Notes: a model not told the origin generated them from the sequence alone. A stretch of DNA of 50,759 bases from a virus (IMGVR_UViG_3300012201_000005:1-50759), one strand, 5' to 3'; positions 30,505 to 38,447 are shown, counted from the stretch's first letter. Made by a program: numbers and translations.

Positions 30505-31583
30505 TTCACAGCGAACCGGCCAAACCCAACCGAAACATCTTGATCACCGTTTTGGTGGTGGCGCTCATCGTGAGTGTCTTGATGCTCCTGGTTTCCTTCA
30601 CTGGAATTGCCCCAGACCTTCCCACTAAGATCGGCATGGGGAGCATCGCCTTCATCGTCGGATTTTTCGGGGTTCAAGGGTGGATCAGTCGAACAGGACT
30701 AGGGTTAACGCTCTGTATCATCTTTGGGACAGCGGAAGTATTCACCCACATTTCCTTTGTGCTCATTTCCACGAACATACAGGCGAAATCAGCGAAGATT
30801 GCAGAGACGAAGATAGAAGATGACCCAGAGTACAAGCGTCTAGTCAAAAGGGCGGACGATATTCAGGGTACCGCCAATTCGCTGGCTTTGAAGGTGGCTG
30901 GGACATCTGAGGGATTCAAATCGGAAGTCGACATAAGGCAAGGCGGCGTCAAAGAACAAAACATCACGGCAAAAGAAGCCTCTGATGACGTGAAAGATTA
31001 TGTCAAGCAGTTTAGAATGGCCGTAACAAATGGGGCTGCCGACCATGGCGGCTCAGTTAGGATTGATGCCGACCAGTTCTTTACGGCCATTCCAGACGCC
31101 GTAACTTCTGGAATCCCAGCTAGATGGATAGAGTTTTTCTTTGCGGCCTTCATTTTTAGTGGCATACAAATAACCGTTCTAGTTGCCGCTGATTTGATGA
31201 TTCTCCTGGCCGAACAAAAACGGGAAGCAAAGAATCTTGCCGAACAAGAGGAAAAGACCGCTGAACTCCTGGCCGAAGAAGCGAAGAAACCGAGGACTGG
31301 CCGCGCCCCGGGTGTGGTTCGATCCATCCCTAAAAAAGTGGTATACGGGTGGGTAGAAGCCCTTTGGCATGACGCCAAGGTCGGCACCTCCGACAAGATC
31401 ATCAACCGGGCGCAGGCGGCTAGGTTCCTGACTGAAAAGGGAATCCCGATCACGAAGCTCCACGACGAAAAGTTGTACAATCTGGCCTTGAAACTTGGAA
31501 TTATTGCCGAGGATGGAACGATCAAGAAGACCGCAATCGAAGCAAAAAAACTATTAGACGATGCTCAGAAAAGGAAGGAATAG
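30501..31583 (+). CDS. Four-TM membrane protein with long cytoplasmic domain
   Basis: A 360-aa protein. Four hydrophobic helices: about 10-34 (NILITVLVVALIVSVLMLLV), 45-64, 68-92 and about 205-230 (FFFAAFIFSGIQITVLVAAD). Between TM3 and TM4 a 110-residue helical loop; after TM4 a Glu/Lys-rich helix and a C-terminal domain of about 100 aa (GWVEALWHDAKVGTSDKIIN). Possibly a sensor or an exclusion-type membrane protein. ATG 30501 overlaps the previous stop. The family is not recognised. The C-terminal KKLLDDAQKRKE is echoed by the next protein. Confidence 0.7.
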   Translation: MIHSEPAKPNRNILITVLVVALIVSVLMLLVSFTGIAPDLPTKIGMGSIAFIVGFFGVQGWISRTGLGLTLCIIFGTAEVFTHISFVLISTNIQAKSAKIAETKIEDDPEYKRLVKRADDIQGTANSLALKVAGTSEGFKSEVDIRQGGVKEQNITAKEASDDVKDYVKQFRMAVTNGAADHGGSVRIDADQFFTAIPDAVTSGIPARWIEFFFAAFIFSGIQITVLVAADLMILLAEQKREAKNLAEQEEKTAELLAEEAKKPRTGRAPGVVRSIPKKVVYGWVEALWHDAKVGTSDKIINRAQAARFLTEKGIPITKLHDEKLYNLALKLGIIAEDGTIKKTAIEAKKLLDDAQKRKE

Positions 31584-31585
31584 AG

Positions 31586-31957
31586 ATGGAAAGAAGTGAT
31601 CAAATGAAGCTGTCTGAAGCGGAAATAAAATTCACGCAACGCAAACTGTGCGCCGCAACCCTTGCCTCACTAGAATATAACACGATGAAGGAAGTGACTG
31701 GATTCTACAAGGAATCTCTTATGGTCAGCTTGACTGGACTGGTCTATGAAGCATCCCTTCCGGAACAGAAGGTAATTCATACCGTTGCAAGGCCGACTTT
31801 TATTGAATGGCTTTTTAGGAAGGAGCGAGATGTTATATTGACAGTAAAGGTTAGTGGCCTATTGTTGGAGCCTCCCCCTCAAAGCCCTCCAACAATTCGG
31901 ATCATGACAATCGAAGCAAAGAAGGCGCTGGACGAAACGCAAAAGAGGAAGGAATGA
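31586..31957 (+). CDS. Hypothetical protein
   Basis: A 123-aa protein, AAGGAAGG (31571-31578) before ATG 31586. Its last ~20 residues (IEAKKALDETQKRKE) closely resemble the end of the preceding protein (IEAKKLLDDAQKRKE), suggesting a local duplication of the gene end. Otherwise unrecognised. Confidence 0.65.
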   Translation: MERSDQMKLSEAEIKFTQRKLCAATLASLEYNTMKEVTGFYKESLMVSLTGLVYEASLPEQKVIHTVARPTFIEWLFRKERDVILTVKVSGLLLEPPPQSPPTIRIMTIEAKKALDETQKRKE

Positions 31958-32187
31958 GTAGCGTGTTTGCTCCAAAGGATATGAACGGGAACGATGTCAA
32001 GCTGTTACGTTTGACGATACATACTGAAGATGAAAATGTGAGATTTGATTTCATCAAGCCTATGGTGAGCGATTACGGATCTCCGTTCACTTTTGAAGAT
32101 ATGTGCAATTCTATCGGCGACGGATGGATTACTATGTACCTAGACAGTGTAAAAAAGATGTTGCTTGAACGATACAAAAGGAAGTAA
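31954..32187 (+). CDS. Hypothetical protein
   Basis: A 77-aa alpha/beta protein; ATG 31954 overlaps the previous stop. No family recognised. Confidence 0.65.
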   Translation: MSSVFAPKDMNGNDVKLLRLTIHTEDENVRFDFIKPMVSDYGSPFTFEDMCNSIGDGWITMYLDSVKKMLLERYKRK

Positions 32188-32188
32188 T

Positions 32189-32290
32189 ATGCAAAGAGTA
32201 TTTTTTTTTATTATCATGATGTTTCTCATTGGTCTTTGGGGGTTGTTCTTGTTTGCCCCTCTTGTGAGGCATGTGCTGGCAACACTATGA
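32189..32290 (+). CDS. Small TM peptide
   Basis: A 33-aa peptide almost entirely a TM helix (VFFFIIMMFLIGLWGLFLFA). The stop overlaps the next start. Confidence 0.5.
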   Translation: MQRVFFFIIMMFLIGLWGLFLFAPLVRHVLATL

Positions 32291-32436
32291 AAACAACCTG
32301 TCCCCTCTGTCGAAAGGATTTCGACCTATCCCAAGTACCGGTGAAGTACAACAAAAAGCACGGACGCGAAGGGAAATGTCCTCACTGCGGGAAGAAACTG
32401 TTTTTCCATAGGTTTGTCAGGAAGGAAGCAAAATGA
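32287..32436 (+). CDS. Zinc-ribbon protein
   Basis: A 49-aa protein with CPLC and CPHC pairs separated by about 28 residues, a rubredoxin-like zinc ribbon, and a basic C-terminus. ATG 32287. Confidence 0.75.
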   Translation: MKTTCPLCRKDFDLSQVPVKYNKKHGREGKCPHCGKKLFFHRFVRKEAK

Positions 32437-32648
32437 AAATTGTATTTGGCAACGGATCAGAAATCGAGCTTGAGTCTGTTAAGACTTTGCTTGTGGAATC
32501 ATGTGAAACCTTGATCCTATCTCTGAAGCAAGATCCTTCAATGGAACAGATAGAACGGTTCCAGAAAAGCCTAGGCCAGTATCTCGGATGTAAGGTTTTG
32601 GTCATGGGTCCAAATGTGAGCATGGTAAAAGTGAGTACGGAACATTGA
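32433..32648 (+). CDS. Hypothetical protein
   Basis: A 71-aa alpha/beta protein, ATG 32433 coupled to the previous stop. It ends at a TGA overlapping the TTG start of the J-domain gene. Confidence 0.6.
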   Translation: MKIVFGNGSEIELESVKTLLVESCETLILSLKQDPSMEQIERFQKSLGQYLGCKVLVMGPNVSMVKVSTEH

Positions 32649-33274
32649 ACCCCTACGAACTGCTAGGAGTCCCCAAAGACGCCAACCTCGCCGAGATCAA
32701 GAAAGCCTACCGCAAGCTAGCCAAGGAGCGCCACCCAGACCAAGGTGGTTCAACTGAGGAAATGGCGAAGCTAGCCCGGGCATACTTGATACTTTCCGAC
32801 CCTGAGAAGCGCAAGCGATTCGACGAGACAGGGAGCGACAAGGAGCCTGATTTCTCAGGAGAAATGCACATGGCGTTCGCCACGATGTGCGAGAAGATAT
32901 TCTTTGCCGAGGAAGACCGAAACGCAAAAAACGCCCTTGAAGTCTTTTCCGCAACCCTGGAAAGGGAGTATAATGCAGGGAAGGAACGAATTGCAGCGCA
33001 GCGGAGGATTCTGGAACGGGCAAAGGGTCGCATCGTAAAGGCTCCGGAGTTCGACCTTTTGGGTGGCTTGATTGCTCAAAGGTTATTGGCAGTGAAAGGG
33101 CTTGAAGATCTAAACAACCGGGAGTACAAGACGCATAGCGAGGCTTTGAAGCTGTTGCAAGCGTATGTATTCAATGAACCGATGGAACGAAGCCAGTTCG
33201 TCAGAATGTTCGATGTCACGATCAATGGCATGAAAATGCCAGACATGCAAGGCTTTGTGGACCGAAAGAGTTAG
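32645..33274 (+). CDS. J-domain (DnaJ-like) co-chaperone
   Basis: A 209-aa protein starting with TTG 32645 (TTGA overlap). Residues 1-65 are a full J domain: NPYELLGVPKDANLAEIKKAY, HPD at 30-32, and ending YLILSDPEKRKRFD. J domains stimulate Hsp70 ATPase, so this probably recruits host DnaK to replication or assembly complexes. The rest (about 75-209) is helical and not of the DnaJ type; there is no zinc-finger or substrate-binding domain. It is the last member of this tightly coupled cluster. Confidence 0.9.
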   Translation: MNPYELLGVPKDANLAEIKKAYRKLAKERHPDQGGSTEEMAKLARAYLILSDPEKRKRFDETGSDKEPDFSGEMHMAFATMCEKIFFAEEDRNAKNALEVFSATLEREYNAGKERIAAQRRILERAKGRIVKAPEFDLLGGLIAQRLLAVKGLEDLNNREYKTHSEALKLLQAYVFNEPMERSQFVRMFDVTINGMKMPDMQGFVDRKS

Positions 33275-33312
33275 AATGGCCACTTGAGAAAATCAGGGGC
33301 AAGGAGAAAGAG

Positions 33313-33579
33313 ATGATCGAATTGGGATTGACCGTGAAAGACAAGATTACCGGGCTAACAGGCGTTGCCGTTGCCAGGACCGAATATCTGACCGGGTGCG
33401 CTCGGATCAGTGTTCAGCCCACCGAGGTTAAGGACGGGAAAACGGCCGACTGGGTAACTCTAGACGAGGGCCAAGTCGACATTATCAATGCCAAGAAAAA
33501 GATCGTCCTGAACGAGATCAAGGCCGCAACTCCGAGGCAAGAACGCGGTGGTCCGCAACCTGCCGTGGGAAAATGGTAG
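33313..33579 (+). CDS. Hypothetical protein
   Basis: An 88-aa beta-rich protein, AAGGAGAAAG (33301-33310) before ATG 33313. LGLTVKDKITGLTGVAVART is typical of a small phage protein family with KDKITG..G motifs, probably an SH3-like barrel. Function unknown. Confidence 0.75.
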   Translation: MIELGLTVKDKITGLTGVAVARTEYLTGCARISVQPTEVKDGKTADWVTLDEGQVDIINAKKKIVLNEIKAATPRQERGGPQPAVGKW

Positions 33580-33588
33580 GTGAGTATC

Positions 33589-33915
33589 ATGGAAATCGGA
33601 ACAACGGTCATCAGCACCGAGGAATACATGGAACTGCGGGCCATGAGGGACAACCTTGAGGCCAGGAAAGCGGAGATCGAGGCGAATGCCGATAAGGTTT
33701 TCGTGAATGAGTTTGGGACATATTTCGCTTCTTCTCGATATATCCTAAAAGATGAGGCATTGAAGAAACTGACAGACGAAGCAACCAGAAGGGATGCACT
33801 GATCGATAACCAGAAGGAGAAAATATCAGAGCTGAACAGAATAGCCAATTCACACCCCAAAACCACCATTTCTAACCGTCTCCGTTTCCTCTTCACCGGA
33901 AACCTCGAATACTAA
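33589..33915 (+). CDS. Coiled-coil hypothetical protein
   Basis: A 108-aa mostly helical protein. The start is ATG 33589 after AGGTGAG (33578-33584). Unrecognised. Confidence 0.65.
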   Translation: MEIGTTVISTEEYMELRAMRDNLEARKAEIEANADKVFVNEFGTYFASSRYILKDEALKKLTDEATRRDALIDNQKEKISELNRIANSHPKTTISNRLRFLFTGNLEY

Positions 33916-33930
33916 GCCACCGAGTAGACA

Positions 33931-34074
33931 ATGTGCCACTCTTATCAAAAACATTTCATTCCTGATTGCTGGCCATCCGTTATCTACGGAGAATGGGCTT
34001 GTACTTGTCTCCGATTACAGAAATATATGGTCAAGCCAATGTCTGGCCTTATTATCGAAAAGGACAGGGATTAG
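33931..34074 (+). CDS. Possible small Cys-containing protein
   Basis: A 47-aa frame (ATG 33931) with no strong ribosome site; contains ...CWPSVIYGEWACTC. It fills the gap before the small terminase candidate. Low confidence. Confidence 0.35.
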   Translation: MCHSYQKHFIPDCWPSVIYGEWACTCLRLQKYMVKPMSGLIIEKDRD

Positions 34075-34076
34075 CA

Positions 34077-34571
34077 ATGGCAGGCGGTAGACCAACATCC
34101 TTCGACGCCGAAAAGGCAAAAATCATCATAGATACTGTCAAGGCAGGTAATTACGTTGAGACAGCCGCCGCTTATGCCGGTGTGAACAAATCAACCGTCT
34201 ACGATTGGATCAAGCGCGGTGCCCGAAACGAGAGCAAAGAACTACACGAGTTTTCCAACGCATTGTATTCTGCAGACGCCGAAGCTGAGATTCGAGACAT
34301 CCAAACTATCGAAAATGCATCAAAAACCCAGTGGCAAGCGGCAGCATGGCGAAGGGAAAGAAGAGCGCCTCAACGGTGGGGAAGAAAGGACCATGTCGAG
34401 ATGAACGGCACGATGGACCTGAACCATGTGGCCCTGACAAAGCTTTCCCCACAAGAGTTCCAACAGGCCCAGGATGCTTTCATCATCAGGAACGCCGAAC
34501 GGATCGAAAGACTAAAGAAAGAGGCCGAAGAGCGGTTATTGCTTGAAGGGCCTGAAGAGGAATCTAAATGA
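34077..34571 (+). CDS. Candidate small terminase subunit
   Basis: A 164-aa protein starting at ATG 34077. An N-terminal helix-turn-helix (ETAAAYAGVNKSTVYDWIKRG, about 24-44) is followed by a helical, charged part with an acidic end. This architecture, plus the motif-rich phrase AAWRRERRAPQRWGRKDH, is typical of phage small terminase-like proteins that bind pac DNA. The large subunit is 4.5 kb downstream, which is unusual, so a transcriptional role is an alternative. Confidence 0.6.
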   Translation: MAGGRPTSFDAEKAKIIIDTVKAGNYVETAAAYAGVNKSTVYDWIKRGARNESKELHEFSNALYSADAEAEIRDIQTIENASKTQWQAAAWRRERRAPQRWGRKDHVEMNGTMDLNHVALTKLSPQEFQQAQDAFIIRNAERIERLKKEAEERLLLEGPEEESK

Positions 34572-34762
34572 TAATCGAGAGAGCCCCTGTCCATGTCACG
34601 CATGAGAAGGCGCAAGAGCAATACAGGCGATACTGCACCCTCACTGCGCCATTGGAGAAACTCTGGCACACCAAGGAGATGCGATACATATACGACAAGC
34701 CGATGACGTTCAAAAACTTCATGGATTGCAGCCAAATGGTGATTACAGAGGCCTCTCTTTGA
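34568..34762 (+). CDS. Hypothetical protein
   Basis: A 64-aa protein, ATG 34568 coupled to the previous stop. Mixed helical; the C-terminus contains MDCSQMVITE. Unrecognised. Confidence 0.6.
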   Translation: MIIERAPVHVTHEKAQEQYRRYCTLTAPLEKLWHTKEMRYIYDKPMTFKNFMDCSQMVITEASL

Positions 34763-35100
34763 TTCCACTGTACGACCTCCACGACCTCACCACCTACTCA
34801 ACCGAACGCCTTGAAGGCGAACGGGACGAGGCAATCCTTGGCATTGGCGCGATTAAACAGAAGCTTTTGCGGCTCCCCAATGGCCTCAAGGATGCTCAAC
34901 TGTCGCTCCTCTCGGCAAAGCTCAACTATGGAGCAGTCCATCAACTCACGTCCTCAGAGCTAGGCAGGCGACGCCGTGCGGCCCGTTTGGAGCGTATTAA
35001 GGTGGTGGAGTCGGCTTTTGTTACCTTGGCGAAGGAACGGCTACCAGCTGATGTGTTTCAGGACTTGCTTGACGAGGCTGTCGAGAAAACGAGGGGGTAA
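34759..35100 (+). CDS. Hypothetical helical protein
   Basis: A 113-aa protein starting with TTG 34759 (TTGA overlap); a longer reading from ATG 34726 lies in the previous gene. Two charged helices (LGRRRRAARLERIKVVESAF). Unrecognised. Confidence 0.6.
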   Translation: MIPLYDLHDLTTYSTERLEGERDEAILGIGAIKQKLLRLPNGLKDAQLSLLSAKLNYGAVHQLTSSELGRRRRAARLERIKVVESAFVTLAKERLPADVFQDLLDEAVEKTRG

Positions 35101-35129
35101 TAGGTATTTGTTTGACGAAATAGGTATTT
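35101..35129 (+). repeat. Direct repeat near promoter
   Basis: TAGGTATTT occurs at 35101-35109 and 35121-35129, 20 bp apart. The second copy is in the spacer of the promoter at 35112, so the pair may be operators. Confidence 0.65.
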
Positions 35130-35140
35130 ACCGTTAAACT
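35112..35140 (+). promoter_or_regulatory. Promoter with TTGACG/TAAACT
   Basis: TTGACG (35112-35117), 17-bp spacer, TAAACT (35135-35140). It lacks CAACTGTA and has the repeats described above. Confidence 0.7.
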
Positions 35141-35181
35141 CGTATTTATGAAACGAAAGGACCTTGAAAAGGAGGCCAAAA

Positions 35182-35535
35182 ATGGCTGAAAAGTTTTATC
35201 CTGAGACGATCAATCACGATGACAAAAAGTACATCCGTGAAGACCTTGTCTCGAAGCAAATCGCCCGCGAGATCAAAGGAGCATGGACGGTTGGCGAAAA
35301 GTACATCATCCGAACGGTGACCATGATCCAGACCGGGCGACTGATCTTTGTGGACGACCATGAGCTTGTCCTTGAAGATGCCGCATGGATCGCTGATACG
35401 GGCCGATGGGCTGACGCGATTTCCACGGGAGTGCTCAACGAAATTGAACCTTTCGAGGATGACGTCATTGTGGGCCGTTCTGCCGTGATCGACGCTACCC
35501 TATGGAAACATGCGCTTCCCAGGACGAAGAAATGA
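35182..35535 (+). CDS. Conserved phage protein (DUF6948-like)
   Basis: A 117-aa protein, AAAAGGAGG (35167-35175) before ATG 35182. WTVGEKYIIRTVTMIQTGRL, followed by HELVLEDAAWIADTGRW, matches the pattern I know for DUF6948 proteins, which are widespread near packaging genes in siphoviruses. Function unknown. Confidence 0.8.
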   Translation: MAEKFYPETINHDDKKYIREDLVSKQIAREIKGAWTVGEKYIIRTVTMIQTGRLIFVDDHELVLEDAAWIADTGRWADAISTGVLNEIEPFEDDVIVGRSAVIDATLWKHALPRTKK

Positions 35536-35571
35536 TCCAGGCCATTTCTAGAACGGGCTTAGATATCGCGC

Positions 35572-35649
35572 GGTCGCGGTCGGGGTCGGGGTCGTGGTCG
35601 CGGTCGGGGTCGGGGTCGCGGTCGGGGTCGCGGTCGCGGTCGCGGTCGT
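35572..35649 (+). repeat. GGTCGN hexamer array, 13 units
   Basis: From 35572 to 35649 there are 13 tandem hexamers of the form GGTCGC, GGTCGG or GGTCGT. Length changes by whole units preserve reading frame. The array precedes the AT-hook gene and leaves it without a normal ribosome site. It may form G-quadruplex-like structure on one strand. Confidence 0.9.
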
Positions 35650-35656
35650 GGTCAAA

Positions 35657-35968
35657 ATGACTAGGGCTCAGGTTGTTGCCACCATTGAACAGGCACGGAT
35701 AGATTGCCTTGAAGCTGGCCTAGTTGGAACGGCAAACGCCTTGAAACAAGTTCTAGACGAGTTTGATTCCATGCCATCCAAGGCCGCTTCGATCATGGGT
35801 TCCAAAGGAGGCACCCCTCCCCCGAAACCAGGATCAAGGCCGCGTGGACGACCGAGAAAGATTGTTGACGCCATGGCGGGAATGGAAGCGGTAATGTCGC
35901 CCGAGTCTATCAAGGCTTCGGACAGAATCTTCGAGCAACTGAAAGCGGACGACCGAGAAAGGAAGTGA
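35657..35968 (+). CDS. AT-hook DNA-binding protein
   Basis: A 103-aa protein starting at ATG 35657, just after the hexamer array; a reading from GTG 35594 through the array adds a Val/Ala/Gly dipeptide repeat and is less likely. Residues 56-70 contain RPRGRPRK, the canonical AT-hook that binds the minor groove of AT-rich DNA. The N-terminal part is helical. There is no clear SD sequence, so expression may depend on the array or on upstream coupling. Confidence 0.7.
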   Translation: MTRAQVVATIEQARIDCLEAGLVGTANALKQVLDEFDSMPSKAASIMGSKGGTPPPKPGSRPRGRPRKIVDAMAGMEAVMSPESIKASDRIFEQLKADDRERK

Positions 35969-35972
35969 GAGA

Positions 35973-36191
35973 ATGAATAGTGATGTAGTTTTATTGAACG
36001 GAAAATGCTTCAAGAAGTATGATCCAAGATTGCATAGACGAAGTCCACTCAGAAAAGATCGGCGACGTCTAGAAATAGAGGAAAGATATAAAAATGGCAA
36101 TACTCAGGCAGAAATAGCCAGGGAATACGGTGTCACAAGACAAAGGGTTCACGCATTGCTAAAAGATCTGATTGTGAAGGAAGGTGAATGA
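35973..36191 (+). CDS. Small helix-turn-helix protein
   Basis: A 72-aa basic protein with a C-terminal HTH of the sigma-factor/resolvase type (NTQAEIAREYGVTRQRVHAL). GGAAG at 35961-35965 precedes ATG 35973. A possible late activator or repressor; the location is just before the NTase gene and the packaging genes. Confidence 0.75.
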   Translation: MNSDVVLLNGKCFKKYDPRLHRRSPLRKDRRRLEIEERYKNGNTQAEIAREYGVTRQRVHALLKDLIVKEGE

Positions 36192-36952
36192 TGAAAGGAC
36201 TGAACGAAGCTGAGAAGAAGGAGCTGCTTCCTTCTGACCTGATTTTCCTGGGATACCGGGGAAGCATTGCACATGGGATATATGTCCCAAACATCGACCC
36301 CAATAGCATCGACGACAAAGACGTAATGGGCGTTTACGTTGGCCCACCCTCTCACTACATCGGAACCAGGAAGGTCAAAGATGTCCGGGAAAGATGGTAC
36401 AACGAATGGGACTGCGTTTACTACGAGGTCTTGAAACTCGCGGGATTGCTTGAGAAAGGGAACCCCAATGTGCTTTCGTTGCTTTGGCTTGATGATCGCT
36501 ACATCATTCACAAGTCGCCCGAGTGGGACCTATTCAAGGAGAATAGGGACGCCTTTTCGAGCAAGGCTGTCTATCATTCCTTTTCCGGGTACGCTCATGG
36601 ACAGCTTCACCGCATGACCCGCATGGCCTTCGATGGGTATATGGGAGAGAAGCGAAAGGGGCTTGTTGAAAAGTATGGCTACGACTGCAAGAACGCCGCG
36701 CACTTGATTCGGTTGCTCAGGATGGGAATCGAGTTCCTGACTGAGGGGGTCCTCTACGTCGAACGAAAGAATGACGCAACCCAGCTACTCGAAATCAAGC
36801 GCGGGGAATGGACCCTTGAAAGCGTGAAGACCGAAGCTGCGAGACTGTTTGCTCTTTGCGAACAGGCGTACATCCATAGCCCACTCCCTGCCAAGCCTGA
36901 CAGCGAACGAATTAACGCCATATGCATGAACGTTCTCAGGAATAGGATCTAA
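36188..36952 (+). CDS. Nucleotidyltransferase, RlaP-like (Pol beta superfamily)
   Basis: A 254-aa protein. LGYRGSIAHGIY followed by SIDDKDVMGVYVGP is the G-S ... D-x-D segment of RlaP/MNT-type nucleotidyltransferases. A helical domain follows (SFSGYAHGQLHRMTRMAFDG; NAAHLIRLLRMGIEFLTEG), as in the PF10127-like family that nucleotidylates or works with RNA ligases. Such proteins appear in phages that repair or modify RNA. No ligase is seen here. ATG 36188 overlaps the previous stop. Confidence 0.8.
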   Translation: MMKGLNEAEKKELLPSDLIFLGYRGSIAHGIYVPNIDPNSIDDKDVMGVYVGPPSHYIGTRKVKDVRERWYNEWDCVYYEVLKLAGLLEKGNPNVLSLLWLDDRYIIHKSPEWDLFKENRDAFSSKAVYHSFSGYAHGQLHRMTRMAFDGYMGEKRKGLVEKYGYDCKNAAHLIRLLRMGIEFLTEGVLYVERKNDATQLLEIKRGEWTLESVKTEAARLFALCEQAYIHSPLPAKPDSERINAICMNVLRNRI

Positions 36953-36987
36953 AACCAGCCCGGCGTCATCCGGGAAAAGGAATAAAA

Positions 36988-37404
36988 ATGAATGCGATTT
37001 TTCAAGTCTTAACGCTGGCATGGTCATTTCAAGGCGGGGTTCTTCCTGAGTTGGATATGGGCAGTATCTTGCAACCTGTCTATTTGAACCATGGGCTTGA
37101 GTTCGTGGCCTACTCATTCGAGGCTACCTACCCAGTTTTTAGCGGTCGCAAGGATGACGTGGACGGGATGTACGTCGGATCATCACTCGAGAACGTATTT
37201 ACGAACGGCGTCCAGTTGCTTCGATTCTCACCCATCCAGGATACCTACAAGTTTTCAGCCGGTGTTCGATGGGGCGGTTTGACGCTTGGATGGGATCAGA
37301 TTTGCACCCACTCAATCGAGACTGTGAGGGATAACAAGGTTGCTAGTCAGTATCTTTTCGGGGACATGACTAGGGTCTTTTTGAAAGTCGAAGGAAAGAT
37401 GTAA
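36988..37404 (+). CDS. Hypothetical protein
   Basis: A 138-aa protein, AAAAGGAA (36974-36981) before ATG 36988. Beta-rich with several Trp. No family recognised. Confidence 0.7.
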   Translation: MNAIFQVLTLAWSFQGGVLPELDMGSILQPVYLNHGLEFVAYSFEATYPVFSGRKDDVDGMYVGSSLENVFTNGVQLLRFSPIQDTYKFSAGVRWGGLTLGWDQICTHSIETVRDNKVASQYLFGDMTRVFLKVEGKM

Positions 37405-37540
37405 ACTAAGGTCGCTCCGCGCTGGGAGAGTCCAGCGAGTGGCGTCTAGCCCTAGACTATTAGGGCACCACGGGGCTTGCTGAAGGTAAGCACGATCTTT
37501 TGCGCGGATCGGTGAATGGGTTCAATCCCCATAGGGTCCA
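37405..37540 (+). ncRNA. Structured region with tRNA-like body lacking a paired acceptor
   Basis: There is no gene between 37405 and about 37534. Two hairpins come first (CGCTGG/CCAGCG, GCCCTA/TAGGGC). Then 37478-37532 contains a D-arm (TGCT/AGCA with a GG loop), an anticodon arm (GATCT/GGATC around TTTGCGC, anticodon TGC if real), a 5-nt variable loop and a T-arm (ATGGG-TTCAATC-CCCAT). The 3' acceptor strand AGGGTCC (37533-37539) has no complementary 5' strand at the expected place. A decayed tRNA-Ala-like gene or a tRNA-mimic. Confidence 0.4.
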
Positions 37541-37714
37541 AGTGTTTCATGGAAAGCCAACGAGGAAACCAAGATCGGCGACGACCTGATTACGGCTATC
37601 GAAGTCAACGACAAGAAAGGCGTCATATCCGACCAGGTGGCCAGGATCTTCTACAATACCAGTCAGCGATACGCCGAGATGCTGAGGAAACCTGAAAAAG
37701 TAAAACCGATCTGA
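37535..37714 (+). pseudogene. Start-less gene fragment
   Basis: An open frame from 37535 to TGA 37712-37714 reads naturally (KANEETKIGDDLITAIEVND, SDQVARIFYNTSQRYAEMLR) but has no ATG/GTG/TTG before codon 30. Probably the 3' remnant of a small gene whose 5' end was lost beside the tRNA-like element. Confidence 0.45.
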
Positions 37715-37739
37715 GCGGTATCTCAGAAAAGGAAACGCA

Positions 37740-37982
37740 ATGTCAGTATTGGTAATCAACCCCAACGGGGAAATTATCGGCCACGGTATCAGCGCGGTAC
37801 GTGGAGACTTTCAAGGCGAGAAGGGCCTCATTAAGGTCACTGTGGGATCTGGAGAGTTTGACTTCCACTATATCGGCACGAACGACCGGGACAACTACAC
37901 CTTCGTTACCATGGACTTGCCCGGGGGATTCAATCCGGACAACTTCAAGGTGGTGAACGGAAAACTGAAGGCGAAGAGCTGA
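37740..37982 (+). CDS. Hypothetical protein
   Basis: An 80-aa beta-rich protein (AAAAGGAAA at 37727-37735, ATG 37740). First of four genes joined by the same stop-start junction TGACCATGG. No family recognised. Confidence 0.7.
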   Translation: MSVLVINPNGEIIGHGISAVRGDFQGEKGLIKVTVGSGEFDFHYIGTNDRDNYTFVTMDLPGGFNPDNFKVVNGKLKAKS

Positions 37983-37984
37983 CC

Positions 37985-38266
37985 ATGGGTGTCAAGGTTG
38001 TAATCGTTCAATTTCCCATCCGAGAATGGAATGTTGCCGATGTCTGGGAAATCTCCCGAGACCATGGGTGTTCAAGAAAGTTAGTTCATACCATCAGTAG
38101 ATTCTTTCGGGTCACTGATGACGCCATTATCGAGGAGAAGGCCATCCTTGAATCTGGCGTCGGATACAAGCCGGGCGAGATTGTTTGGATACACTCGTTG
38201 ATCGGTAAGGACTTTGAACTCCAGACAGCCAAGACAGAGCGAGACGGCCCGTCGGAGGATAGCTGA
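37985..38266 (+). CDS. Hypothetical protein
   Basis: A 93-aa protein, ATG 37985 two bases after the previous stop (CTGACCATGG junction). A helical N-terminus with NVADVWEISRDHGCSRKLVH could be an HTH. Confidence 0.65.
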   Translation: MGVKVVIVQFPIREWNVADVWEISRDHGCSRKLVHTISRFFRVTDDAIIEEKAILESGVGYKPGEIVWIHSLIGKDFELQTAKTERDGPSEDS

Positions 38267-38268
38267 CC

Positions 38269-38445
38269 ATGGAAATCACAGAGGACGTTGCCCTAGCACG
38301 GTTAGAAGCTTGCAATGAGTATGTGTCTCGAATCATGAACTATGAGGGAACAAAAGCCATGGTCTGCCTTGACGGAAACTTTGAGGTAGAAGAAATTGAA
38401 GCTATCTTGTGGTGTCTCAAGAATGACAAATGGACTAAGGACTGA
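38269..38445 (+). CDS. Small acidic protein
   Basis: A 58-aa protein, again two bases after the preceding stop. Helical, acidic. Unrecognised. Confidence 0.6.
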   Translation: MEITEDVALARLEACNEYVSRIMNYEGTKAMVCLDGNFEVEEIEAILWCLKNDKWTKD

Positions 38446-38447
38446 CC

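Noticed and set aside
35594-35656. N-terminal extension of the AT-hook protein through the hexamer array
   Set aside because: It would encode a Val/Ala/Gly repeat from a GTG in low-complexity DNA; the ATG at 35657 gives a normal protein.
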